NCBI RefSeq assembly: GCF_042654525.1
Contig: NZ_JBHSGP010000024.1
Span: 1-62,548 of the forward strand
DNA from: Geojedonia litorea
GTDB taxonomy: Bacteria > Bacteroidota > Bacteroidia > Flavobacteriales > Flavobacteriaceae
Direction of reading: 5' to 3'
DNA length: 62,548 bases
The translations under genes were made by a program, and so were the position numbers. The notes under the pieces were generated by a model. It was given only the letters and a program-made list of their open reading frames with translations. It had not been told where the DNA came from and searched no databases. This document shows positions 24,125-32,711 of the stretch, piece by piece; the first letter of the stretch is position 1; every line of letters starts with the position of its first letter.

Positions 24125-25300
24125 ATGGAACAAACATGGAGATGGTACGGGCCAAACGATCCTGTATCTTTATCAGATATTAAGCAAGCTGGAGCAACAG
24201 GAGTTGTTTCTGCACTACACCATATTCCTAATGGAGAGGCGTGGACGATTGATGAAATACTCAAGAGAAAATCAATTATTGAGAACGCTGGTTTAACATG
24301 GAGCGTAGTTGAAAGTATACCAGTACATGAGAACATCAAAACACGTTCAGGTCAATTTGAAACCTACATCCAAACGTATAAGCAAAGTATAGAAAATTTA
24401 GCAAAATGTGGTGTTAACATTGTTTGTTACAATTTTATGCCTGTTTTAGATTGGACGAGAACCGACTTAAATTTTGAGGTTGAAGATGGCTCCAAAGCAT
24501 TACGATTTGATGTCATTGCTTTTGCTGCGTTTGAATTATTTCTATTAAAAAGACCTGGAGCAGAAAGCAGTTATCCTGAAGCACAACAAAAAGCCGCTAA
24601 AATATATACAGAACAACTTTCACAAAAAGCTAAAAAACAATTAATTAATAATATTATTGCTGGTTTGCCAGGAGCCGAAGAAGGCTATACATTAGAGCAG
24701 TTTCAATCTATTTTAGATACTTACAAAGATATAGATGCGCAAACGTTAAGAGATAATTTAGTGTCTTTCTTAAAAGAAATTATACCTGTAGCTTCTAGAA
24801 ATAATGTATTAATGTGTATTCATCCAGATGATCCTCCTTATCCTATTCTTGGATTGCCAAGAGTTGTAAGTACAGAGGCTGATTATGCATATTTATTTGA
24901 TAATGTTCCAGATAGAGCGAATGGTATTACTTTTTGTACAGGATCGTTAGGGGTTAGAGCAGATAATAATTTAGTTAACATTTTTAACCGATTTGCCGAC
25001 CGCGTACATTTCTTGCATTTAAGAAGTACAAAAAGAGATGCTGAAGGTAATTTTTATGAGGCAAATCACTTAGAAGGTGATGTAGATATGTATAGTGTTG
25101 TAAAAGCAGTGTTAGTCGAAGAGAAAAGACGTAAAGCAGAAGCTTATTCAGATTTTGCAATTCCAGTAAGACCAGATCATGGACACCAAATGTTAGACGA
25201 TTTGCATAAAAAAACAAACCCTGGATATTCGGGTATTGGAAGACTGCGTGGTTTAGCAGAATTAAGAGGCTTAGAATTTGGATTAAAACAAACGATATAA
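24125..25300 (+). CDS. uxuA: Mannonate dehydratase
   Basis: 391 residues. It dehydrates D-mannonate to 2-keto-3-deoxy-D-gluconate in the cytoplasm. Signature segments are CYNFMPVLDWTRTDL (about 101-115), the metal-binding CIHPDDPPYPILGLPR, and RPDHGHQMLDD near the C-terminus, all as in UxuA. It starts directly at the stop of the preceding gene. Confidence 0.96.
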   Translation: MEQTWRWYGPNDPVSLSDIKQAGATGVVSALHHIPNGEAWTIDEILKRKSIIENAGLTWSVVESIPVHENIKTRSGQFETYIQTYKQSIENLAKCGVNIVCYNFMPVLDWTRTDLNFEVEDGSKALRFDVIAFAAFELFLLKRPGAESSYPEAQQKAAKIYTEQLSQKAKKQLINNIIAGLPGAEEGYTLEQFQSILDTYKDIDAQTLRDNLVSFLKEIIPVASRNNVLMCIHPDDPPYPILGLPRVVSTEADYAYLFDNVPDRANGITFCTGSLGVRADNNLVNIFNRFADRVHFLHLRSTKRDAEGNFYEANHLEGDVDMYSVVKAVLVEEKRRKAEAYSDFAIPVRPDHGHQMLDDLHKKTNPGYSGIGRLRGLAELRGLEFGLKQTI

Positions 25301-25319
25301 TTATAAAAGCATAAAAACA

Positions 25320-26162
25320 ATGAAAACGTATTACGAAACAAGATATGCATCAAGTCCACAAGGCGTAAAAAGCTATGATACTGAACAATTAAGAAAAGAG
25401 TTTTTAATTGATAATTTAATGCAGGAAGACAAAATTGTATTAGTGTATTCGCATTATGATAGATTTATCTCTGGCAGTGCAGTACCAACTAAAACTGCAT
25501 TAAAATTAGAAGCTATAGACCCTTTAAAAGCGGAGTATTTTTTAGAAAGAAGGGAATTAGGAATTATTAATATAGGAGCCGCTGGTGCCGTTAATGTTGA
25601 TGGTGTTGAATATGTTTTAGAACATAGAGAGGCTTTATATGTAGGACAAGGAAATAAAGATGTCACTTTTTCTAGCAAGTCTGCCTCAAATCCTGCATTA
25701 TTTTATATTAATTCTACACCTGCAAACAAATCATATCCGAATAAAAAAATTGGAATAAACGATGTTGAGGTTATTGAATTAGGCGCTGCTGAAACGGCAA
25801 ATGCCCGTACTTTAAGAAAGTATATCGTAAACAGTGTTGTTGATGTTTGCCAATTACAAATGGGAATGACAACTTTAAAATCAGGAAGTTCTTGGAATAC
25901 CATGCCAGCTCATGTTCATGACAGACGCATGGAAGTTTATTTTTATTTTGAAGTTCCAGAAGATCAAGCGGTATGTCATTTTATGGGACAGCCACAGGAA
26001 ACACGCCATATCTGGATGGGAAATAATCAGGCGGTAATTTCACCACCTTGGTCAATTCACTCAGGTTCAGGAACCAGTAGTTACTCGTTTATATGGGGAA
26101 TGGCAGGTGAAAATTTAGATTATGGTGATATGGATGTTGCTAAAATAACCGAATTAAGATAA
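25320..26162 (+). CDS. kduI: 5-keto-4-deoxyuronate isomerase
   Basis: 280 residues. Converts 5-keto-4-deoxyuronate (from unsaturated uronate) to 2,5-diketo-3-deoxygluconate. The cupin metal site PAHVHDRRMEVYFYFEV (about 196-212) and the late His in SPPWSIHSGSGTSSYSFIWGMAGEN are intact. It is paired with KduD downstream (3-nt gap). Its presence shows that the operon handles products of a lyase and of the GH105 enzyme encoded at 56516. Confidence 0.96.
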   Translation: MKTYYETRYASSPQGVKSYDTEQLRKEFLIDNLMQEDKIVLVYSHYDRFISGSAVPTKTALKLEAIDPLKAEYFLERRELGIINIGAAGAVNVDGVEYVLEHREALYVGQGNKDVTFSSKSASNPALFYINSTPANKSYPNKKIGINDVEVIELGAAETANARTLRKYIVNSVVDVCQLQMGMTTLKSGSSWNTMPAHVHDRRMEVYFYFEVPEDQAVCHFMGQPQETRHIWMGNNQAVISPPWSIHSGSGTSSYSFIWGMAGENLDYGDMDVAKITELR

Positions 26163-26165
26163 GTT

Positions 26166-26960
26166 ATGAGTATGTCATTATTTGATGTAAAAGGCAAGAA
26201 TGCCCTAGTCACAGGAAGTACACATGGTTTAGGTATGGCAATGGCCAGAGGCTTAGGATTAGCTGGAGCTACAATTATTGTAAACGGCAATTCTTCACAA
26301 GAAAAAATCGATAAGGCTGTCGCCGAATATAAAAGTGAAGGCATTAACGCCGTTGGCTACAAATTTAATGTTGCTGATGAAGAACAAGTTATTTCTGCTA
26401 TCTCAAAAATAGAAGCTGAAATAGGACAAATAGATATTTTAATTAACAACGCTGGAATTATTAAAAGAACACCGCTTATTGAAATGGAAGTTGCCGATTT
26501 TAAACAGGTGATCGATATTGACTTGGTGAGTCCTTTTATAGTTTCAAAACATGTTGTAAAAGGCATGATTGCTAGAAAAGCGGGTAAGGTTATAAATATC
26601 TGTTCTATGATGAGCGAATTGGGTAGAAATAGTGTAGGCGCTTACGCTGCAGCTAAAGGCGGATTAAAAATGCTAACGCAAAATATGGCCACAGAATGGG
26701 CAAAACACAATATCCAAGTTAATGGGATTGGCCCAGGATACTTTGCAACATCTCAAACTGCACCAATTCGTGTTGACGGCCACCCTTTTAATGATTTTAT
26801 TATCAATAGAACACCAGCAGCGAAGTGGGGAGACCCTAACGATTTAGCTGGTGCTGCCATATTTTTGTCTTCGAAAGCTAGCGATTTTGTAAATGGACAT
26901 ATTCTTTATGTTGATGGCGGAATTTTAGCTACCATAGGAAAACCATCAAACGAAAATTAA
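26166..26960 (+). CDS. kduD: 2-deoxy-D-gluconate 3-dehydrogenase / KduD-type SDR
   Basis: 264 residues, SDR fold: TGSTHGLGMAMARGLG (about 16-31), NNAGIIKR, Ser in CSMMSELGRNSVGAY, and YAAAKGG (Tyr-x-x-x-Lys). It reduces 2,5-diketo-3-deoxygluconate to KDG with NADH, completing the unsaturated-uronate branch after KduI. The two adjacent ATGs (26166, 26172) are both possible starts. Confidence 0.93.
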   Translation: MSMSLFDVKGKNALVTGSTHGLGMAMARGLGLAGATIIVNGNSSQEKIDKAVAEYKSEGINAVGYKFNVADEEQVISAISKIEAEIGQIDILINNAGIIKRTPLIEMEVADFKQVIDIDLVSPFIVSKHVVKGMIARKAGKVINICSMMSELGRNSVGAYAAAKGGLKMLTQNMATEWAKHNIQVNGIGPGYFATSQTAPIRVDGHPFNDFIINRTPAAKWGDPNDLAGAAIFLSSKASDFVNGHILYVDGGILATIGKPSNEN

Positions 26961-27052
26961 TATGAAATGAGCCATAACAAGAAGTTGATAACAACCAAAA
27001 TGATTATTGGCGAATTACTTCTGACCGATAAAAAACAATAAAATTTAAACAG

Positions 27053-28231
27053 ATGAAAATTTCAACCTTTTACAGCCTAATATTGATATGTTGCGCTTTA
27101 GTCAGTTGTAGCAGAGGATCAAATCAAATTATAACGGTAAAAAACACTTTGGACCTTGCTCGAAATTTCGAAACTGTTGAAATTAAAAGAGCAGACGTTA
27201 ATCTTAAAACAGAAGGAGTATTTGAAAACTTAAGTGTTAAAGATTTAAAATCGAATGCGATTTTAGTATCTCAATTTGTAGACGAAGATCAAGACGGGAA
27301 AGTTGATGTGTTATTATTTCAACCAGAAATTGAAGCCTATTCTGAAAAACAATTCGAGCTTTTAGAAGTTGATGCATCATCCAAACCAGAGGTAATAGAA
27401 TATTGCTATTCAAGGTTTGTACCAGAACGCACAGACGATTATGCTTGGGAAAATAATAAAGTTGGTTTCAGAACTTTTGGTCCTACAGCTCAAAAAATGA
27501 TTGAAGATAATGTAAAAGGTGGCACACTTTCTAGTGGTATAGATGCTTGGTTAAAACGAGTAGAATATCCAATTATAAATAAATGGTACAAAAAAGCAGA
27601 AAATGATAAAGGTGCTTATCATAAAGATAGTGGAGAAGGACTAGATAATTTTCACGTTGGTGTGAGTCGAGGCGTAGGAGGAATTGCCGTAAAAATAGAT
27701 ACGACGTATTACATTTCTAAAAACTTCACAAACTGGAAAACAATTACAACTGGCCCAATAAGAACCAGCTTTGTATTAGAGTATGCTGATTGGGATGCCA
27801 ACGGACAAACCATTACCGAAAAAAAGCACATCTCATTAGATTATGGAAGTAATTTATCAAGATTCGAAATTGAAATTACTGGTACTGATGCCATTTATAC
27901 GGGTTTAACACTGCACGAGAAAGGTGGAATGCCAACACAGAATGAAGCTTCTGGTTGGATTTCGTATTGGCAACCGCATGATGATTCCGAGCTTGGAATA
28001 GCCATTGTAGTTCCAAATAAAAACATGCTTTCAAGTGAATTATTTGATACTCCAGTGAAAGATTGGAGCAATTTATATGCACAAGTAAAAGTAAATAACG
28101 GAAGAGCTTTGTATTATGCAGGCTTTGGTTGGAAGAAAGCAGATGAATTTACTACCAAAGAAGCATGGGAAAATTATTTAGAAACTTTTGCACTAAAAAT
28201 CAATAACCCATTAGTTGTTACAATCAACTAG
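27053..28231 (+). CDS. DUF4861-family lipoprotein
   Basis: 392 residues with a lipoprotein signal (ILICCALVSCSRG, lipid-anchored Cys19). The mature part matches the DUF4861 family: FVPERTDDYAWENNKVGFRT, YHKDSGEGLDNFHVG followed by VSRGVGG, and GPIRTSFVLEYADWDANG. Members of this family recur in loci for uronate-containing glycans, but I know of no firm reaction. Its place between kduD and uxaC, and its export, suggest a periplasmic step on a uronate oligomer before uptake. Confidence 0.85.
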   Translation: MKISTFYSLILICCALVSCSRGSNQIITVKNTLDLARNFETVEIKRADVNLKTEGVFENLSVKDLKSNAILVSQFVDEDQDGKVDVLLFQPEIEAYSEKQFELLEVDASSKPEVIEYCYSRFVPERTDDYAWENNKVGFRTFGPTAQKMIEDNVKGGTLSSGIDAWLKRVEYPIINKWYKKAENDKGAYHKDSGEGLDNFHVGVSRGVGGIAVKIDTTYYISKNFTNWKTITTGPIRTSFVLEYADWDANGQTITEKKHISLDYGSNLSRFEIEITGTDAIYTGLTLHEKGGMPTQNEASGWISYWQPHDDSELGIAIVVPNKNMLSSELFDTPVKDWSNLYAQVKVNNGRALYYAGFGWKKADEFTTKEAWENYLETFALKINNPLVVTIN

Positions 28232-28238
28232 ATTTATT

Positions 28239-29651
28239 ATGAAAACATCAAACTTCATAACTGATAATTTTATTTTACAATCCGAAATTGCTAAAACTTT
28301 GTATCATGACTTTGCCAAAGATTTACCAATTATAGATTACCATAATCATTTATCACCACAATTAATTGCAGAGGATAAACCTATTAGAAATATTACTGAT
28401 GCTTGGTTAAATGGCGACCATTACAAGTGGAGGGCTATGCGCGCTAATGGTATTGACGAAATTTACATTACAGGTTCTGCAACTTCAAAGAAAGAAAAGT
28501 TTTTAAAATGGGCAGAAACGGTTCCTTATACCTTAAGAAACCCCTTGTTTCATTGGACGCATTTAGAGTTAAAGCGATATTTCAACATAGATGATATATT
28601 ACAACCTAGTTCTGCAGAATCTATATATGAAAGTGCTAATGTTATTTTAGAAAATAAAACACCAGCACAATTACTAGAAGACTTGAAAGTAGAAGTAGTG
28701 TGCACTACCGACGACCCAGTGGACGATTTGTTATATCATCAACAGATTGCTAATGGCGATTTTTATACCAAAGTATTACCAACGTTTAGAGCAGATGCGT
28801 TGTTTTTTATAAACAAAGAAACATTTTCAAATTATTTGATTAAACTTTCTAAGGCAAGTGCTATAAAAATAAATAGCTTCGATGCATTTTTGGATGCTAT
28901 TGATAAACGTATAGCATTTTTTAATGAACAAGGTTGTAGATTATCTGATTTTGGAGTAGGGGAAGAATTAAGAATTGTAGATGCTTTAAAGGATGATGTA
29001 GATGCGATTTTTTCTAAGAAGTTATCTGGTGAAGATCTAATTCAACATGAAGTAGATCAATTCAGATCTTTTCTTTTTGTTTATTTAGGAAAGAAATATT
29101 ATGAATATGATTGGGTACAACAATATCATTTAGGACCTATTCGTAATAACAATAGTAGGTTGTTAAACCAAATTGGACTTGATGCTGGGGTTGATTCTAT
29201 TGGGGATTTTCCAATGGCAGAGTTCATGTCAAATCTTTTCAACAAGCTAGAGTCTACAAATCAACTCGCTAAAACCATTACCTATAATTTAAATCCATCT
29301 CAGAATGAAGTTTTTGCTACAATGATGGGGAATTTTCAAAATTCTGATTATCCAGGAAAAATGCAATGGGGTTCTGGTTGGTGGTTTTTAGATCAAAAAG
29401 ATGGCATGGAAAAGCAATTAAATTGCTTATCTAACATGGGGCTTTTAAGTCGTTTTGTTGGCATGCTTACAGATAGCCGTAGTTTTTTATCTTTTCCAAG
29501 ACATGAATATTTCAGACGTATTTTGTGCAATCTATTAGCGGAAGATGTAAAACAAGGCCTTATACCAAACGATATAGATTTCTTAGGTAAAATGGTTCAA
29601 GATATTTGTTACTACAATGCCAAAAATTATTTTGGATTTAAATTGAATTGA
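28239..29651 (+). CDS. uxaC: Glucuronate isomerase
   Basis: 470 residues from the ATG at 28239; an upstream TTG at 28215 would overlap the previous gene. Signature motifs: IIDYHNHLSPQLIAEDKPI near the N-terminus (metal histidines), MQWGSGWWFLDQKDGM and TDSRSFLSFPRHEYFRRIL near the C-terminus. It converts D-glucuronate to D-fructuronate, feeding the mannonate oxidoreductase and UxuA of the same operon. Confidence 0.96.
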   Translation: MKTSNFITDNFILQSEIAKTLYHDFAKDLPIIDYHNHLSPQLIAEDKPIRNITDAWLNGDHYKWRAMRANGIDEIYITGSATSKKEKFLKWAETVPYTLRNPLFHWTHLELKRYFNIDDILQPSSAESIYESANVILENKTPAQLLEDLKVEVVCTTDDPVDDLLYHQQIANGDFYTKVLPTFRADALFFINKETFSNYLIKLSKASAIKINSFDAFLDAIDKRIAFFNEQGCRLSDFGVGEELRIVDALKDDVDAIFSKKLSGEDLIQHEVDQFRSFLFVYLGKKYYEYDWVQQYHLGPIRNNNSRLLNQIGLDAGVDSIGDFPMAEFMSNLFNKLESTNQLAKTITYNLNPSQNEVFATMMGNFQNSDYPGKMQWGSGWWFLDQKDGMEKQLNCLSNMGLLSRFVGMLTDSRSFLSFPRHEYFRRILCNLLAEDVKQGLIPNDIDFLGKMVQDICYYNAKNYFGFKLN

Positions 29652-29663
29652 AAAAAATATAAG

Positions 29664-30635
29664 ATGAAAAAAATACTTCTAGTGTGTATCCTTCTTACAG
29701 CCTTTATGTCCTGTAAAAAAGATGGAAAAACCCAAACACTTTATTTGGCACATACCTTACCTCAAACACATCCTGTTCATAAAGGGATTGTAGAATTCAA
29801 AAAAGCACTTAACGAAAAATCCGGTGGTACTATGGATGTTAAGATTTTTCCAGACGGACAGTTAGGTTCAGAACGAGAAGTACTTGAGCTTTTGCAAATT
29901 GGTAGTGTTGCTATAACTAAAGTAAGTGCAGCAACATTGTCAAACTTTGTGCCTGAATATCATGTTCTGGGAATTCCTTATTTATTTAGAGATAAAGAGC
30001 ATCAATTTGAAGTTTTAGAAGGCGAAGTAGGGATATCTATATTAGAGAAAGGAAGTAAATTTTGGTTAAGAGGATTGTGTTATTACGACGCTGGCAGTCG
30101 TAGTTTTTATACGTCAACAAAACCTATTAGAACACCAGATGATCTCAAAGGATTAAAGATACGAGTAATGAATAACCAAATGGCCATTAATATGGTAAAT
30201 GCTTTAGGAGGTTCTGCAACACCAATGGCATATGGCGAATTATATACAGCAATACAACAAGGCGTTGTTGATGGTGCGGAAAACAATCCGCCTTCATTTG
30301 TGTCTTCAAATCATTACGAAGTTAGTAAGTATTATACTTTGGATCAGCATTCATCTGTCCCAGATGTTTTATTAATTGGCACAAAATATTGGGATAAACT
30401 ATCCGATGAACAAAAGCAATGGATTCAAGATGCTGCAGATGAGTCGTCAAAAGCTCAAAAACAGTTTTGGAATGAATCAGTCGAGGAATCTATGGCTATT
30501 GCCAAAAAAGCAGGCGTAGAGATTATCATTCCAGAGAAATCATTGTTTCAAGAAAAATCAAAATCGGTTTTAGAGGCGTTTTTAATAGAACACCCTGAAA
30601 TGACCGAAATTATTAATAAGATAAAAAACCAATAG
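29664..30635 (+). CDS. TRAP transporter solute-binding lipoprotein (DctP family)
   Basis: 323 residues, lipoprotein signal LLTAFMSCKKDG (Cys17). DctP family signature: THPVHKGIVEFKKALNEKSGGT, IFPDGQLGSEREVLELLQIG, and the substrate-binding Arg in GLKIRVMNNQ. It binds the substrate in the periplasm for the DctQ/DctM pair that follows. Operon context with uxaC/uxuA makes hexuronates the likely ligands. Confidence 0.93.
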   Translation: MKKILLVCILLTAFMSCKKDGKTQTLYLAHTLPQTHPVHKGIVEFKKALNEKSGGTMDVKIFPDGQLGSEREVLELLQIGSVAITKVSAATLSNFVPEYHVLGIPYLFRDKEHQFEVLEGEVGISILEKGSKFWLRGLCYYDAGSRSFYTSTKPIRTPDDLKGLKIRVMNNQMAINMVNALGGSATPMAYGELYTAIQQGVVDGAENNPPSFVSSNHYEVSKYYTLDQHSSVPDVLLIGTKYWDKLSDEQKQWIQDAADESSKAQKQFWNESVEESMAIAKKAGVEIIIPEKSLFQEKSKSVLEAFLIEHPEMTEIINKIKNQ

Positions 30636-30637
30636 GT

Positions 30638-31129
30638 ATGAAGCCATTAGATGTTATTTTCAATAAAGCCTGCAGAATTATGGAAATTTTCCTGATATCT
30701 ATTTTTGGACTATTAGTGGTAGATGTATTAGGGCAAGTATTTTCTAGGTATATATTAAACACATCTTTTGCTTTTACAGAAGAATTAGCAAGATTTTCTT
30801 TAATATGGTTATCAATTCTAGGTGCTGCATATTTAAATGCCAAAAGGGAACATTTGTCCATGGATTTTCTGTATCAAAAGTTTTCTATAAAGTCTAGGAA
30901 AAGGGCTTTGATATTTATTGAAATCTGTATTTTTTTCTTCGCGTTAATAGTTATGGTTATAGGAGGTTCTAACTTAGTCTACACCACACTGCATCTAGAA
31001 CAATTATCAGGCACTTTACGAATACCTTTAGGATATATTTATGCTATTATGCCTTTATGTGGCTTGTTAATAATGTTGTTTTCAATATACCATTTATCAA
31101 AAATTAATGCGAATAAAATAACCGACTAA
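30638..31129 (+). CDS. TRAP transporter small permease (DctQ family)
   Basis: 163 residues with four predicted membrane segments (about 12-33, 48-66, 86-107, 128-150) and the family pattern VFSRYILNTSFAFTEELARFSLIWLSILGAA. It is an inner-membrane partner of the DctM protein, 2 nt after the binding-protein gene. Confidence 0.93.
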   Translation: MKPLDVIFNKACRIMEIFLISIFGLLVVDVLGQVFSRYILNTSFAFTEELARFSLIWLSILGAAYLNAKREHLSMDFLYQKFSIKSRKRALIFIEICIFFFALIVMVIGGSNLVYTTLHLEQLSGTLRIPLGYIYAIMPLCGLLIMLFSIYHLSKINANKITD

Positions 31130-31131
31130 AA

Positions 31132-32436
31132 ATGAGTGTAGAATTAATAAGTATAATCGTTTTATTTGCAAGTTTTTTTATTTTATTAATGTTAAAAGTT
31201 CCTGTAGCCTATAGCCTTGGTATTTCAACAACGTTAAGTTTGTTATTAAATATTGATAAGTTACCCGGAATTACAACCATCGCTCAACGAATGACAACTG
31301 GCATAGACAGTTTTGCACTACTGGCTATTCCATTTTTTGTTTTAGCGGGTGAAATTATGAAACGTGGTGGAATTGCAAATCGGTTAATAAACTTTGCAAA
31401 ATCTTTAGTAGCGAGCCTTCCAGGAGGATTAGCTTATGTAAATGTTTTGGCTTCTATGTTATTTGGGGCCATTTCTGGTTCTGCGATTGCAGCCACTTCG
31501 GCAATTGGTAGTATTATGACGGATAGAATGGAAGAAGAAGGTTATCCCCGAGAGTTTAGTGCATCAGTTAATATAACTTCGTCTACTACAGGTTTACTAA
31601 TTCCACCAAGCAATATTCTAATTGTTTATGCTCTGGCCAGTGGTGGTACAGCTTCGGTTGCAGCGCTTTTTATTGCTGGATATTTACCAGGGATTCTATT
31701 AGGTTTTGCTATCATGGGTTATATTGCTTTTGTAGCTATGTCGCGCAAATTTGTTAAAGGTAGTCGCACACCAATTTCTTTAATTTGGACCTATTTTAGA
31801 AAAGCGTTCTTTAGTCTTTTATTGTTGGTTATTGTTGTAGGAGGTATTGTGGCTGGTATTTTTACAGCTACAGAAGCTTCTGCTATTGCGGTATTGTATG
31901 CTGCTGTTTTGGCTCTAATTTATGGTGATGTAAAAATTAATGATTTTCCAGAAATTTTGTTAACCAGTGCAAAAACAACTGCCGTAGTAATGTTTTTAAT
32001 TTGCACATCTATGGCTATGTCTTGGTTGTTTTCTTTTGAAGGCATACCAGAGTTAATAAGTGGATTCCTTCTAGAACAATTCAGTAATAAAATCGTAATA
32101 TTTTTAGTTATCAATTTGGTGTTATTAATTATTGGAACATTTATGGATATGACACCAGCAGTTTTAATTTTTACCCCTATATTCTTGCCAGTAGTCGTGG
32201 CGTTGGGTATGGATCCAGTGCATTTTGGAATTATTTTAGTCTTAAATTTATGTATTGGTTTATGTACGCCACCAGTAGGCACCATACTTTTTGTTGGTAG
32301 TGGTATAGCTAATGTATCCGTTTCTAAAGTTATAAATCCTTTGTTGCCATTTTTACTTATAATGGTAATTGTTTTACTCTTGATAACCTATATTCCTGAA
32401 ATTTCCATGTATCTACCAACATTGTTTGATTTGTAG
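31132..32436 (+). CDS. TRAP transporter large permease (DctM family)
   Basis: 434 residues, about 12 membrane segments. DctM motifs: AIPFFVLAGEIMKRGGIANRL, GAISGSAIAATSAIGSIM, GLLIPPSNILIVYALASGG, CIGLCTPPVGTILFVG. It is the Na+-coupled channel component that imports the bound uronate. It is the last gene of the operon; the next transcription unit starts with its own activator site. Confidence 0.95.
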   Translation: MSVELISIIVLFASFFILLMLKVPVAYSLGISTTLSLLLNIDKLPGITTIAQRMTTGIDSFALLAIPFFVLAGEIMKRGGIANRLINFAKSLVASLPGGLAYVNVLASMLFGAISGSAIAATSAIGSIMTDRMEEEGYPREFSASVNITSSTTGLLIPPSNILIVYALASGGTASVAALFIAGYLPGILLGFAIMGYIAFVAMSRKFVKGSRTPISLIWTYFRKAFFSLLLLVIVVGGIVAGIFTATEASAIAVLYAAVLALIYGDVKINDFPEILLTSAKTTAVVMFLICTSMAMSWLFSFEGIPELISGFLLEQFSNKIVIFLVINLVLLIIGTFMDMTPAVLIFTPIFLPVVVALGMDPVHFGIILVLNLCIGLCTPPVGTILFVGSGIANVSVSKVINPLLPFLLIMVIVLLLITYIPEISMYLPTLFDL

Positions 32437-32596
32437 ATTTGTAATGTAAGTCAGAAAAATTTTAGACCATTATTATTAGAAATAGTAGGCTCCATTTTCT
32501 TTAGAACAATTTTGGGAGACTTCCTTTTAAATTACGATAAAATGCATTATGTGGTTATTAAAGGTCTAGTAATATTCCGTCAATAAACAAATCATG

Positions 32597-32641
32597 CAGT
32601 ATAGTGCAGGATAGTTATACAATCATTAAGTCGTAAAATTG
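32597..32641 (+). promoter_or_regulatory. Shared activator site + promoter, copy 2 (first SusC/SusD operon)
   Basis: CAGTATAGTGCAGGATA (32597-32613) and TAAAATTG (32634-32641, one mismatch to TAnnTTTG). Same 21-nt offset as in copy 1. Internal repeat GCAGTATAGT / GCAGGATAGT. It lies 70 nt above the ATG at 32712. Confidence 0.7.
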
Positions 32642-32711
32642 CTTATGTAACTTTAAGACTATTATTTTATTATAGTATAGAGTATATATAAACTATATAA
32701 ATTCAAAATAT

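Noticed and set aside
31920..32285. 121-codon minus-strand open frame
   Set aside because: It lies inside the DctM permease gene, with no domain or start signal of its own.
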